Shown here: piece after piece, positions 47,334 to 57,921 of the stretch
How positions within the stretch are numbered: position 1 is the first letter of the stretch
How the letters are laid out: every line of letters starts with the position of its first letter
Assembly (NCBI GenBank): GCA_025642075.2
Contig: JAODUO010000135.1
Coordinates: forward strand, 256,001 to 320,000
Source: Ridgeia piscesae
Lineage: Eukaryota; Annelida; Polychaeta; Sabellida; Siboglinidae
DNA length: 64,000 bases
Reading direction: 5' to 3'
Notes under the pieces: generated by a model
What the model was told of the DNA's origin: nothing
Database searches by the model: none
Seen by the model: only the letters and a program-made list of their open reading frames with translations
Position numbers and translations under genes: made by a program

Positions 47334-47423
47334 GTTGGGAATGCACTATCCTCTGAACCTGGGCCAAATTATTTTGAGTCAATCAAGGTGAATAATAGTT
47401 GACACAAGTGGTCTAGAGTATTG

Positions 47424-47738
47424 TCAGAATTCAAGAATTGCAGTAATTATGGGATTAGGAAGGACATGCAAGATAGGAAGGGAACTGATGCACCACTGAA
47501 GTCTGGTGATAGAGTTTTTCTTAGGAACAAAGGTGTTCTAGGACAAAACAAAATACAGGATTGGTGGGTGGCCATCTCTTACAGAGTTGAGGAAAGGATA
47601 AATCCAGATAGTCCTCTATATCACATTCATCGAGTCGATGGTCTGGGACAAGCTAGGGTGGTGCATCGTTCTGCGATACCAGATGTCAAGGATATCCAGG
47701 TCACAGCAGAGAACAGAGTAAATGCACCAGACGAGTGA
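47424..47738 (+). pseudogene. LTR-retrotransposon integrase C-terminal remnant
   Basis: The frame contains 'LKSGDRVFLRNKGVLGQNKI', 'QDWWVAISYRVEERI' and 'PLYHIHRVDGLGQARVVHRS', the DNA-binding SH3-like end of Ty3/gypsy-type integrases (GD.VL.RN.G..G..KIQD.W....Y.V......PVY.V....G....VHR). It has the same orientation as the protease fragment and is separated by a deletion of the RT, RNase H and integrase core. No LTRs recognised. Confidence 0.82.
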
Positions 47739-48479
47739 ATGTACACAGGAAACTGTGTGCACTCACTCGTGGATCAACATGTGAAGTCAACTGTGGAGGG
47801 GAGCTCCACACTAGTCAATTGGTGGATGATACTTTGTAAAGTACACAATGCACTGATGCTGACTTTTCAAGCAGAAACTGTTTCCTCGACACTAGTACTT
47901 GAGGATGATGGAGTTTAGAGGGAAGAGGAAAGAGTCACTGATATTCTTTCATACTACTACATGTATATAGTGACAAGTTGCACCTGAGCAGTCGTAACAG
48001 TTTGTTTAGAACCAAGACGGCTATGGATGTGCCGATTATGGACAGGTTGGTGCTCTGGCATGTAGCTGTCTATCTCTCAATTCAGATGATGACAATGCCT
48101 CAGGATCGGTTTTATGACACTATCTTCAACACTGCCATGTTAAGATTAAAAGTCGGTTTAATGTCTGTAGTAGAGAGATACTACCCCGGTAGGTCAACAC
48201 TGGATGAGCAAATTGTAAGACAGTGCCACTTAGGAGATCTTTGGCACCTATATACTACTATTAAACTCTACTGTAGTTTGTAATTGTTGTTTGTTATATC
48301 GTATCAAATTGGGTATGGGTAACATTTGTATGAAATGAAAATTTTGAAACTCGCCTTTAGTTTATCACATATGTATATAATTATCAGTGGGCATTTCCAT
48401 GTGACTTGCGTTATATATTTTGACCATTCCATGAACACTATTTTGACATATCTCTTATACTGTTTTTTTTTTTTAACTC
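47739..48479. other. Intronic DNA, no gene recognised
   Basis: A 101-codon frame at 47978-48283 has no recognisable domain. It may be the tail of the LTR element or chance. Confidence 0.35.
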
Positions 48480-48794
48480 TCATATTTCACAGATATGAAA
48501 CTTTTTAACGCTATTTATAATGAAGAGAACTGCAAAAACCTACAAAAAGATCTCATGTCAGCGGAAAAATTGTCAGAAACATCACTATTGAAATTTCATC
48601 CTGATAAATGTTGCAACATGAGAATTGGATGTTTCTCCATAAGAAATGATGGATACACAATGGATAAAGATCAGAAAACAATTAATAAAGCAGAAACAGT
48701 CAAGGATATTGGAGTAACTTTTGACTCATCACTTAACTTTGAGGCACATATGTCAGAAAAAATTAATAAAGCCAATTCTATGATGGGGATAATT
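48480..48794 (+). pseudogene. CR1-like non-LTR RT fragment, interrupted
   Basis: Open plus-strand frame with 'LFNAIYNEENCKNLQKDL', 'SLLKFHPDKCCNMRIG', 'TVKDIGVTFDSSLNFEAHMS' and 'KINKANSMMGII', the segment after the FADD motif in CR1-like RTs. It ends abruptly at 48794 where the SINE-bearing duplicated unit begins. It is the same family as the copy at 23.8-24.7 kb, which continues past this point. Confidence 0.85.
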
Positions 48795-49881
48795 GAGATA
48801 ATCAGCGTGACTCGCATTACTGTGACTGGCATTGTGGGGAGCGGTGGTTGCCCGGTAGAGCGCAGGACTGTCAATCGAGCAGACGATGGTTCAATCCCAC
48901 CTACTCCCATTTCGAAACTTAGGCAATTTCATAACCTCACATTTGCCTGTGTCTTTCGGAAGAGACACTAAAAGCCGGCGGTCCCTTCTATCTGGTGTCT
49001 ATGCCAGGGGTAGTAAAAGATCCCATACAGGGGGTAAATATGTAACCTGTTGTGGACTCACTAATTCTAGAGAAGGACAACTCTAAAAACCAATGACATA
49101 ATGGTCAGCAAGTTGACCGAGGTCATTTAATGGAAGAAGACATGAAATTCATTATCACAAATAAGTCATTATGCATATTTTAGCTTGAGGGAAATGAATT
49201 TTTCAGTTTGTAATTTTGATAACACACAATATTACATTTAAAAATATACATTAACCTTAAAATAGTGTCTAATTTTATAGGAAGTAATGCACACTTGAAC
49301 GTGGTGTTTTAATTCCAGAAATATTTCATAGTTTTAAAAGAAATACACGAGGTGATTTTTTCTCATAAAAGTTACCTTTACAATTATTTTGCAAGACCAC
49401 TTACATGCAAGTTTTATTATAAAAAACAACTAAGCATGTTAATGAAAACACTAAATTTGCACTGTTCTTGAATTGATGTTTTGCCTTGGAAATGATATGT
49501 CGACCAACTGTAAAGACTTAGAGGTAATTAAAGGCCATTGAGGAGTTTAGCATACACAAATCCAGTCAAATGTCAATTCCATTTTGAGAAGTCAATATCT
49601 GTTTGGCCACTGGAAGAATTCTGAATAAAAAACTGCGTGCCTGGTGCCCCGCCGGTCTCGATTATACTGCTCCATTCACGAATCACGGCACAAGCAAGGA
49701 AGACAACCGTTAGTACCGTTACCGAGTCTAAGACTAATTAAGGCGGTCTAAGCGAAAGTGAAATATGACGACCATAAATTACAAGGCCAAAATATGTTGT
49801 GAATACTGACATGTCTTCAATAATGCATATGTCCCAGTCTAGTCAGAATCGCGCGTCAGAATCGCGGTGAAGCCAATTTTG
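48795..49881. repeat. 1.09-kb duplicated unit, copy 1, with tRNA-derived head
   Basis: From GAGATAATCAGCG to GTGAAGCCAATTTTGT. A tRNA-like head lies at 48836-48908: 5-bp acceptor pairing GGGAG/CTCCC, an A-box-like region, a loop reading CTGTCAA and B box GGTTCAATCCC (48888-48898). It is followed by 'CTTTCGGAAGAGACACTAAA' and 'GCCAGGGGTAGTAAAAGATC', blocks of a kind seen in invertebrate SINEs. The rest of the unit is AT-rich and unidentified. It interrupts a CR1-like fragment. Confidence 0.88.
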
Positions 49882-49916
49882 TAATTCGAAATATTCTCGA
49901 TAACATACAAATATTT

Positions 49917-51003
49917 GAGATAATCAGCGTGACTCGCATTACTGTGACTGGCATTGTGGGGAGCGGTGGTTGCCCGGTAGAGCGCAGGACTGTCAATCGA
50001 GCAGACGATGGTTCAATCCCACCTACTCCCATTTCGAAACTTAGGCAATTTCATAACCTCACATTTGCCTGTGTCTTTCGGAAGAGACACTAAAAGCCGG
50101 CGGTCCCTTCTATCTATGCCAGGGGTAGTAAAAGATCCCATACAGGGGGTAAATATGTAACCTGTTGTGGACTCACTAATTCTAGAGAAGGACAACTCTA
50201 AAAACCAATGACATAATGGTCAGCAAGTTGACCGAGGTCATTTAATGGAAGAAGACATGAAATTCATTATCACAAATAAGTCATTATGCATATTTTAGCT
50301 TGAGGGAAATGAATTTTTCAGTCTGTAATTTTGATAACACACAATATTACATTTAAAAATATACATTAACCTTAAAATAGTGTCTAATTTTTTAGGAAGT
50401 AATGCACACTTGAACGTGGTGTTTTAATTCCAGAAATATTTCATAGTTTTAAAAGAAATACACGAGGTGATTTTTTTTCTCATAAAAGTTACCTTTACAA
50501 TTATTTTGCAAGACCACTTACATGCAAGTTTTATTATAAAAAACAACTAAGCATGTTAATGAAAACACTAAATTTGCACTGTTCTTGAATTGATGTTTTG
50601 CCTTGGAAATGATATGTCGACCAACTGTAAAGACTTAGAGGTAATTAAAGGCCATTGAGGAGTTTAGCATACACAAATCCAGTCAAATGTCAATTCCATT
50701 TTGAGAAGTCAATATCTGTTTGGCCACTGGAAGAATTCTGAATAAAAAACTGCGTGCCTGGTGCCCCGCCGGTCTCGATTATACTGCTCCATTCACGAAT
50801 CACGGCACAAGCAAGGAAGACAACCGTTAGTACCGTTACCGAGTCTAAGACTAATTAAGGCGGTCTAAGCGAAAGTGAAATATGACGACCATAAATTACA
50901 AGGCCAAAATATGTTTTGTAGAATACTGACATGTCTTCAATAATGCATATGTCCCAGTCTAGTCAGAATCGCGCGTCAGAATCGCGGTGAAGCCAAATTT
51001 GTT
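49917..51003. repeat. 1.09-kb duplicated unit, copy 2
   Basis: Nearly identical to copy 1 (a GGTGTC deletion after CTTCTATCT, an altered T run, few substitutions), offset by 1122 bp with a 35-bp spacer. Its tRNA-like head is at 49958-50030. It ends 56 bp from the inferred SETMAR-like splice donor. Confidence 0.92.
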
Positions 51004-51059
51004 GTATCTATAAATGCTAATACATAATCAGTTCAATATAATCAAAGCAGCGTTCCTAC

Positions 51060-51167
51060 CACAAAATCGGCGACATTCACGAGCTCGTCGGGATCATCCA
51101 GCGGAATCTTACGTCGTTCCACACCTCGGCTAATATCGTCCGCACAAAGCACGACTTCCATCGTCAT
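51060..51167 (-). CDS. SETMAR: SETMAR-like histone-lysine N-methyltransferase, exon 1
   Basis: The minus-strand ATG at 51167 (A at -3, in-frame TAG 15 nt upstream) encodes 36 residues including 'CADDISRGVERRKIPL' and 'ADFV', then the donor GTG|GTAGGA. The DISRG.E motif is the short conserved lead-in before the pre-SET domain in SETMAR/G9a-type enzymes. Joined in phase 0 to exon 2 it gives 'ADFV-YVRSNIPGPN', which lines up with the FxY......GPG segment of vertebrate SETMAR. Exon 2 lacks exactly this part, and no better candidate was noticed nearer to it. A second in-frame ATG is two codons downstream. The link across 28 kb is inference; the exon itself is well supported by frame, start and donor. 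Confidence 0.75.
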
Positions 51168-53779
51168 GTTGGTGCGATCCTATCCCTAATGGTTATAATC
51201 TTGTCCGTCGCCCAACTGACAGGTGCGAAATACAGGTAAGCCGATATACATGCAGCAGATTTCGTGTCGATCTTCTAGGAAAATGACGTCAAATAGCGAC
51301 AGGAAATCCCGGGACCAATCATTATCGTCTAGCCTAGACGCCGTGAGGGGGCACCACTTTGATGCTGTCACATTTCTATGTATATAATTCCAAAAAATGT
51401 CCACGGTCACTGGATTAATAATACATTATTATCCGGCATAGGGAGTGTGGAGTATGAGATTCCAAGTCTGCGAGTTCACGACTTTTTTCCATTTCTTTGC
51501 ATTGGTTATTTTATTTCCTATCGCATAGAAGCAAGATCAACGCCGCACTTCCCGGCTTTGGCAACGTTTGATAAAATATAGGTCCGTAAAATATAACGTC
51601 GGTTTCTCCCGAAATTGACACGATCACAGGAAACGTAGCGTGAAAAAAATTGCCTAATGTTTCGATACAGCAGCCAACGCAATATCGAACCACCGCCCGG
51701 TCATGCAGCATTTTGATTCGAAACCGTGTTCCTCCTTACTAGCTTTACTAGCCTTTAGGCTTTACTAACTTACCTCCTTCAGTCTTGGCGACCCATTCTT
51801 CTTTGATTGCAGCGTTAACCGTATATACAATCTTAACATGCATCTCCGTGCAATACCAAAAATAACACAGCTAACGGTCTATGAATTCTATTTGCAACGT
51901 TTACTACCAAAACAATAATATTTTTTTCGAAAGCCTATTTTATTATAAGAAGCATTCACGTGCAGTACACATTTAGGTTACGGTGACCCAATTCGATAAC
52001 TCGAACGCGCCGATACCTTCACGGTTTGTGTAGGCGTTTGTTTTGGCGGGGTGTATGGTTTGTTGTTTTGTCGTGTAAACGAACATGCAGTATGTGGTAT
52101 GTATGTGTTTGCTACCAATACTAATACTTCAAGATATTCCGTTATACTAACGATTTAAACTTTGCTTATAAAAACAAGCAAACAACATCCAAAGACTGAG
52201 GCGAATCGGCGAGAGAGATTTTAACCGTCGAATCCCGACATGACTCATTGATTGAGTCTCAGCCTTAACTGGCAATTATGATGCCCAAATGTAATGTTGT
52301 TTACAGCAAACATACAGAATACACAGTTATTCCGGCACATTTAACAACTCACTTGTCCCTCAAATGTGTACAGTTCCATACAATAAGGTTTAGCGGTGGG
52401 TAGCTATGGTAATTCGTGAGCGATATTAGGCTATGTATTAGTACATCCATTAGCACACCTACCTAGTCCTACCTGGCCCAGTCCTAGGCCCTAACTGAAG
52501 GTATGTTCAAATTGTAGTGTTATAATATAATCCTACACTGGCCGTTATCACACAAGGGGATGTGGCAAACATGATAAGATTAAAATATGGGATAAAAACT
52601 GGACTGTTTTTTTTTTATTTAAACTAAGGAAAAAGCAGGGATATTTAGAGGGAGCCGGTGGCTATTTTATTAAGTCAAATAGCTCTTATGGAAAATTCAG
52701 CAGTTACAAAATCTGTTGAAAAATTTAATAAATAAAAATAAAACCCGCAACTATCCATTGCCGTATTATTGATGACACTATTTCCATCACACACTAGTGA
52801 CAATGTCCAGCTGGCACGTCATGGTGTTGGCAGTTTTCAGGTATGCACAATCACTGTTAAGAACCAAACTTGATTTTAAAGAAAATAAAAACAAATTTTT
52901 CTTCAATTCATAATTCACATCCTGATATAAATATTTCAATGTACACCAAGCCAAAGAATTTAAAATATGAATTAGAAATACTACATTTTATGCAATGTAA
53001 CTCACCTTTTTCAAATATGCATATCTTTTATATATCGCACACAATAACTCATTCTGACATTTGTTTCAACCCCAAAACTAACCTTGTAGCAAAATAGACA
53101 ATCTAGAAATGCTCTGATGCATGGAAAGCTATATTTGTGATGTGAGCTATGTCAACAATGAAGTCACAATACCACATGAATGCCTAGCTCATTAAATCCC
53201 GCCTTCCCATGGGAATCGCTTCACAGGCAGGTTTTAAATTGAATATATCAGTGTATTTTTCTGTATTTGTTTAATGTTGTAAAATGTTAAATACAATGTT
53301 AAACTTTGTTTACACACATGGAACACGAATTTCAGCTACCGCCGCTTTGTTTTTATTTCCTTTATTGTGCAAATTGGTGTTAAGAGCTCTTAACAATGTT
53401 AGTTAAATCATTCTCAGGACACCTCCAAGGATGGTTAGGAAGATGTTTGTGTCCAGTTCGTGCTGATGTAAAGGAGAATGTGAAAGTGTTGCCAAAGAAA
53501 ATGTTTTTTATTAAGCTAGAAACTATGACGCTGGTAAAAATGTGTGATTACAAATACAAGACAGAACATTTGCATAAATAATATATAAAAAAGAGTTACA
53601 TACCTACAATATATCATTATCATACATAATAATGCTTGACCTAGAAACCAAATCTGCACATTTGAGCATTAGGAAACGTGACAAAGTATAAAAAAAACCT
53701 ATAAATAATGAGTATGGAATTCTATATTTTCAGTGAATCTTGTGATGTTGACGTCATTGTCACACCTGTTTGGTTTCAG
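51168..53779. promoter_or_regulatory. Intergenic region between divergent SETMAR-like and dystroglycan genes
   Basis: About 2.6 kb separates the SETMAR-like start (minus) from the dystroglycan coding exon (plus). It should hold both promoters and at least one untranslated dystroglycan exon, since a splice acceptor precedes the coding exon at 53779. I see no decisive TATA box. Short open frames here look like chance. Confidence 0.4.
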
Positions 53780-53852
53780 ACATGTTACGATGGAGGACAA
53801 AAATGTCTGATGTTGTCGTGACATCGACGTGTCACCACGTCAGACTGCGGCG

Positions 53853-54119
53853 ATGTTGATCATCATTCTCCCCGTCCTGCTGCTCGTACCACCGACCTGT
53901 AGCGACACCTGGTGGAACAGTGTCGATGTCATTTTCGGACTGTCCCATCGTAGCATTCCATACCCCCGCTCAGAGGGAGGAAGTGGGAGACAGGAGCAGG
54001 AGGAGGATGCAGCCTTGGTCACGCTGTTGGGAATTGCAGACACCACAGCCACTGTCGGAAGGATCTTTGAGTACAGGATCAGGAACAACGCCTTTCTGGG
54101 CAACATCTCACATCTCACA
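53853..54119 (+). CDS. DAG1: Dystroglycan, coding exon 1 (signal peptide, start of first cadherin-like module)
   Basis: Codes residues 1-89. ATG at 53853 in good context (GCGGCGATG) begins a hydrophobic signal peptide (MLIIILPVLLLV, cleavage near residue 17-20). 'LGIADTTATVGRIFEYRI' starts the N-terminal cadherin-like module of alpha-dystroglycan. The exon ends at ACA|GTAAGC (phase 0) in the middle of that module. A strong acceptor (CTGTTTGGTTTCAG, ending 53779) shows the exon starts at about 53780, so there is an upstream 5' UTR exon. Several ATGs occur in the leader (53782, 53790, 53803) in other frames and run to early stops. Dystroglycan is the membrane receptor linking laminin-type matrix proteins outside to dystrophin inside. 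Confidence 0.92.
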
Positions 54120-55331
54120 GTAAGCTCTACATCTGACAGCGACTCATGCAACTAAACAATCTGAATGGTTATCAGGGGTAGAACTTCAGTATTTATTTTA
54201 CTAGACAGCGGTTTGCTAGTCTGCCAAAAGGTTTACCAGTCAGCCAAAATATAACATAAAAACAACCAAAATTTCATTACAATTCTTTTAAAACTAAACA
54301 AAAAACAGTCTTTGCAGCGCCAGTTAAATAACAATGCACCATTCATTAAGGTAACAAAAAACACTAACAAATAGCTAACGTGATTAATTAAGAACTTTTG
54401 ATCCATATCAGATACAGGGCAGCCTACCGTTATGTATTTTCCAAAGTCATTCCAGAAATTGACCTCAATTTACAGTGTTATGAAAACTGCTCTGTTGGAC
54501 CGTATTGTGGAAATAAAAAATGTCACACTATAACAAATTATGGGCATCAAAGAACCGTTAATCTGATAAATAATGCCCAGACAAGTTCATAGTTGGTGGC
54601 CATGTCATAATTTATCAGTAAATGAAGCTGGCACTGCTTTTGCCAGTTGGTCACTGGCAACAATTCATCAATGTTTTAATGACTTGGGATTCAGATACCT
54701 GGAAACAGTAAGTCCAGTCTCTGTTACCAGCCTGTGGATGGGTTAAGGCTAGGGTCATTGTGACTACCAAGTACCAACACTTGATTGACTACTCTAGGGT
54801 GGGGTGAATGACATATTGCCCTTTACTAGTCAGTCAGACTAGTTATTAGGCAGGTTTACTAGTCTGCCCTTAATCTTTACTAGTGTATGGACTAGCAGAC
54901 TAGTGGGTAGTTCTACCCCTGTTTTGTTTAAGGAATTCACATACTTTGGAGTATAGTTTGTGAAACGTACAACGTTTCGACCCATCAGCTTACTCGGCTG
55001 TGGGTCTTGTTCACAAACTATGCTACAAAGTAAGTGAAATACTAACCATATCTTGGAGCAATGAACAATATATTCCATTCCAATTCTCAGTGGTATTTGT
55101 TTCAAAGTGGGATGATACATTTTGACAAAGTCCACATTACCATAGCACCAGTACAATTAGAGTAGAGTTTATGGAAAAACTTGTCATTAAAACATCAAAC
55201 ACAACTAATATGCAGCAGTTCTTGCAGCCTACAAAATATTGTAAAATCAAGAATAAACGAATAGAGCAAAATTGAAATACAATAGATGACATAGACGATG
55301 TGTTTGACTAATGCCAGTTTTGTGTTGCCAG
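54120..55331 (+). other. DAG1: Dystroglycan intron 1
   Basis: Donor GTAAGC, acceptor TTTTGTGTTGCCAG, 1212 bp, phase 0. It contains no recognised gene or transposon. The motif 'ACTAGT[CT][TA]GCC' recurs at 54205-54240 and 54830-54910, perhaps the two ends of an unidentified repeat. Confidence 0.85.
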
Positions 55332-57921
55332 GTGAGAGAGGTGGGACGACTCAACCTTCCACACTGGATGTTTTTCAACAACACAGCAAACACATTCCTT
55401 GGCCTACCAACAGATCTTGACAAAGGCAGCACAGTGATTGAAGTAACGGCCCACTCCGGTGACCACCGTGTCACTGCATCATTTGTGATTGATGTCAAAC
55501 CAGCTAATCAGCTTCATCCAACCTGGTCACATGACATTGCTGCGCAGCCACTGAGGTTTCTTCAGGATGGTGACATTGGACGGCGAAATAACATCATCTG
55601 TGCATGGGACGAAACAGTTATTTACACAACGTTGATTGTCGACACTGACATGGAGCATCTGTCGGCTGATCAGAGAGTGAAAGTGCTTCGTCAGTTTGCA
55701 TATTATTTGTCAAGGGATGTGCGCACAATCATGTTTGCAGCAGTCAAGAAACATGACCCCACGCATGGTTTTCTTTACACTCGGGTCTTAGTTGCAGGGC
55801 CAGGAAATGTAGGGGCCAAAGGTCGACGAACCACAGGAGCGGAACTCTCCTGGGTCAGTGGTTGCGGCGAGTTCACACACTCGACCGATGTTGCCATGGT
55901 GATGGAAAGAAACATTCAAAGTGGGAAGGTGACGGCGAGTATTGGTCTGAATGTCATTGGCTGGTATGTGTGGGATAATCGGCCTGTTGCGAGACGTTTC
56001 AAGAGACAGATTCGGGGAACGCCAAGAGCGACACCGAGCATGGGTACACCAGTACCTACTCGACTGCCGCCATTAACAACTGTCACTAGTGCAACTACGA
56101 CACAGTCAACACCCTCACATGTGTCGACGGAGTCACCCAAGACAGAGGAACATTCTAGTATTTCACACACGTCTACTTTGGCAGCAGGTTCCAGTTCTTC
56201 ATTTGTGTCGCCCAGCACGTCTCATGTGGCAATGTCAGTTTCTGTGTCAACAACACTTTCATTATTGACATCAACTCCTGAGTCAAGTACATTGTATGCA
56301 TCTATGTCAGCCACAGTGTCCACAACGTTCACTGTAGCAACCACACCCTTGACAGTAGCAACCATGCCTTTGGCGATAGTGACCACACCCTTAGCAACTG
56401 TGACCACACCCTTGTCCATAGCAACCATGCATTTGGCCAGTTCAACAGCTGTTCCAGGGATGTCAGTAAGCAGTTTACCGATATTGCCAACTAAGTCAAC
56501 TGGGGTCATAATGTCACTAGTTCCCTCACTGTCAGGTCCTGTCACTAGTGAGCCAGTCAGGCTATCAGCTTCTGTTTTGTCGGAGCAAGTTTCTGCAACA
56601 ATGGCAGTTTCATCATCACCGGTTGAAGAATCGACTTTGGTAGACAAAACACGCTCCCCTCTGTTTGAGTTCAGTTCTACACTCTCCTCATCAATTTCAG
56701 TTGATGAAACTTTGTCCATATCAACCAGTCGGTTGGCATTCAATCCAGATTCTGTGTTTTCGTCTGTGCCAGTGACAAGTTCACTTTCTCCACTGGGTTC
56801 AACGGCAGGTTTCACATCTGCCCATGCAGAGGTGTCCAGCAGTGTGATTCGGTCAGATGTTACACGTGTGCCTTCCCTTGTTATCACTGAGATACCTCCC
56901 ACTCAGATCACTCAGGTGGAAACAACACTTATAGATGCAACAACAACAAGTGTCACTTCCAAGTCATCACTGACTGTTGGCAGTCCCAACAGCTTTGAGT
57001 CGGTGTCAACAACAAGTCAGTTATTGTTGACAGCAGACATGACACCAACATTGGGAAGTGTTTCCTTGGCAACCAGCACCAGGTTACCAACACCAGATGT
57101 CACTGCAGCAGTGTTTAGTGATCTTTATTCACAGGTGACGTCTTCGGTGATGTTACCTAAGATGACATCACCGATGACATCTGAGTCACCAGTGAGTGTG
57201 ATCACTCATTCCCTGACCAGGACAGTCTCACAGGAGCCTCCATTAAGTACATTAGTTTATACCAGTGTCTTCCCACTTCAGTCAGACATCATGACATCTA
57301 TGTTCTCTCTGTCATCGTCGGGCATTGCACAAAGCACAGTGATGCCACCTGGTGTCACATTCAGCTCCGCTGCATCAGCGATTACAAGTACACCAGTCTT
57401 GAAATCACCACTCATGGAGAGTTCATCAGTTAAGACATTCAGTTCGACCGCAGCAGTTTCTGAAACTGTTCAAATGAGTACCTCAGGGTTTACAACGTCA
57501 CTAGCTGAATATTCATCAGTTGAAACATCGTCACTTCCTTCCGCTGTCAGCACAGCCTCCTCTCCTCTTAGCAAAGGTGAAACATCAATTTATGCACCAT
57601 TGACATTATCACCATCTGTGCCTTTGGAGACCTCCAGTTTGGTCCCATCAACTGCATCTGCAGGATTCTATCCCCAGTTTCCCTCTGTGACGTCGGTTGC
57701 ATTCTCCCCTATTCTGACAACGTTGCCCCTACCCTCCACCACGGTGGTAGCCGTGACGGAGACCGCCACACCAACATCATCACTGACTTCTGTTGGCGCA
57801 CTGACGAGTGTGTTGCCATTGGAAACAAGCAGCAACCTCATTGTGAGCTCATTGTCACATGTTGTGACGACGTCGGCGATGCCAGTCACCAGCAAAGTCA
57901 CAGAGGTCACCACGTCCACTC
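55332..57921 (+). CDS. DAG1: Dystroglycan, coding exon 2 (alpha-dystroglycan N-domain and mucin region)
   Basis: Codes residues 90-953. The rest of the first cadherin-like module (to about 149; 'LPHWMFFNNTANTFLGLPTD') is followed by the ribosomal-S6-like second module (about 170-305; 'GPGNVG', 'GAELSWVSGC') with C179 and C267 placed like the disulfide pair of human alpha-dystroglycan. 'RRFKR' (310-314) then QIRGTP marks a furin site at the position of human RVRR-QIHATP. After it comes a Ser/Thr/Pro/Val-rich mucin-like region of about 640 residues, several times longer than the human one, with a periodic stretch of 'VATTPL/VTTPLA' repeats near residues 430-460. The exon ends ACTC|GTAAGT in phase 1. 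The open frame running a further 29 codons past 57921 is intronic. The long uninterrupted frame and domain order make the call firm. Confidence 0.95.

Larger units (their letters stand above)
22955..51059 (-). other. SETMAR: Inferred 28.1-kb intron of the SETMAR-like gene
   Basis: Bounded on the minus strand by donor GTG|GTAGGA (exon ends at 51060) and acceptor TTTCAG|TAC (exon begins at 22954), both phase 0. It contains nearly all of the transposons and satellites listed between 23 and 51 kb. It rests on the match of the two exons, not on transcript evidence. Confidence 0.7.

Noticed and set aside
48836..48908. A functional tRNA gene (GTC anticodon)
   Set aside because: A and B boxes are present but the anticodon stem pairs badly, and the sequence is followed by SINE-like blocks and duplicated; called a tRNA-derived head instead.
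53829..53852. Dystroglycan start at 53829
   Set aside because: That codon is GTG; the first in-frame ATG, in strong context and followed at once by the signal peptide, is at 53853.
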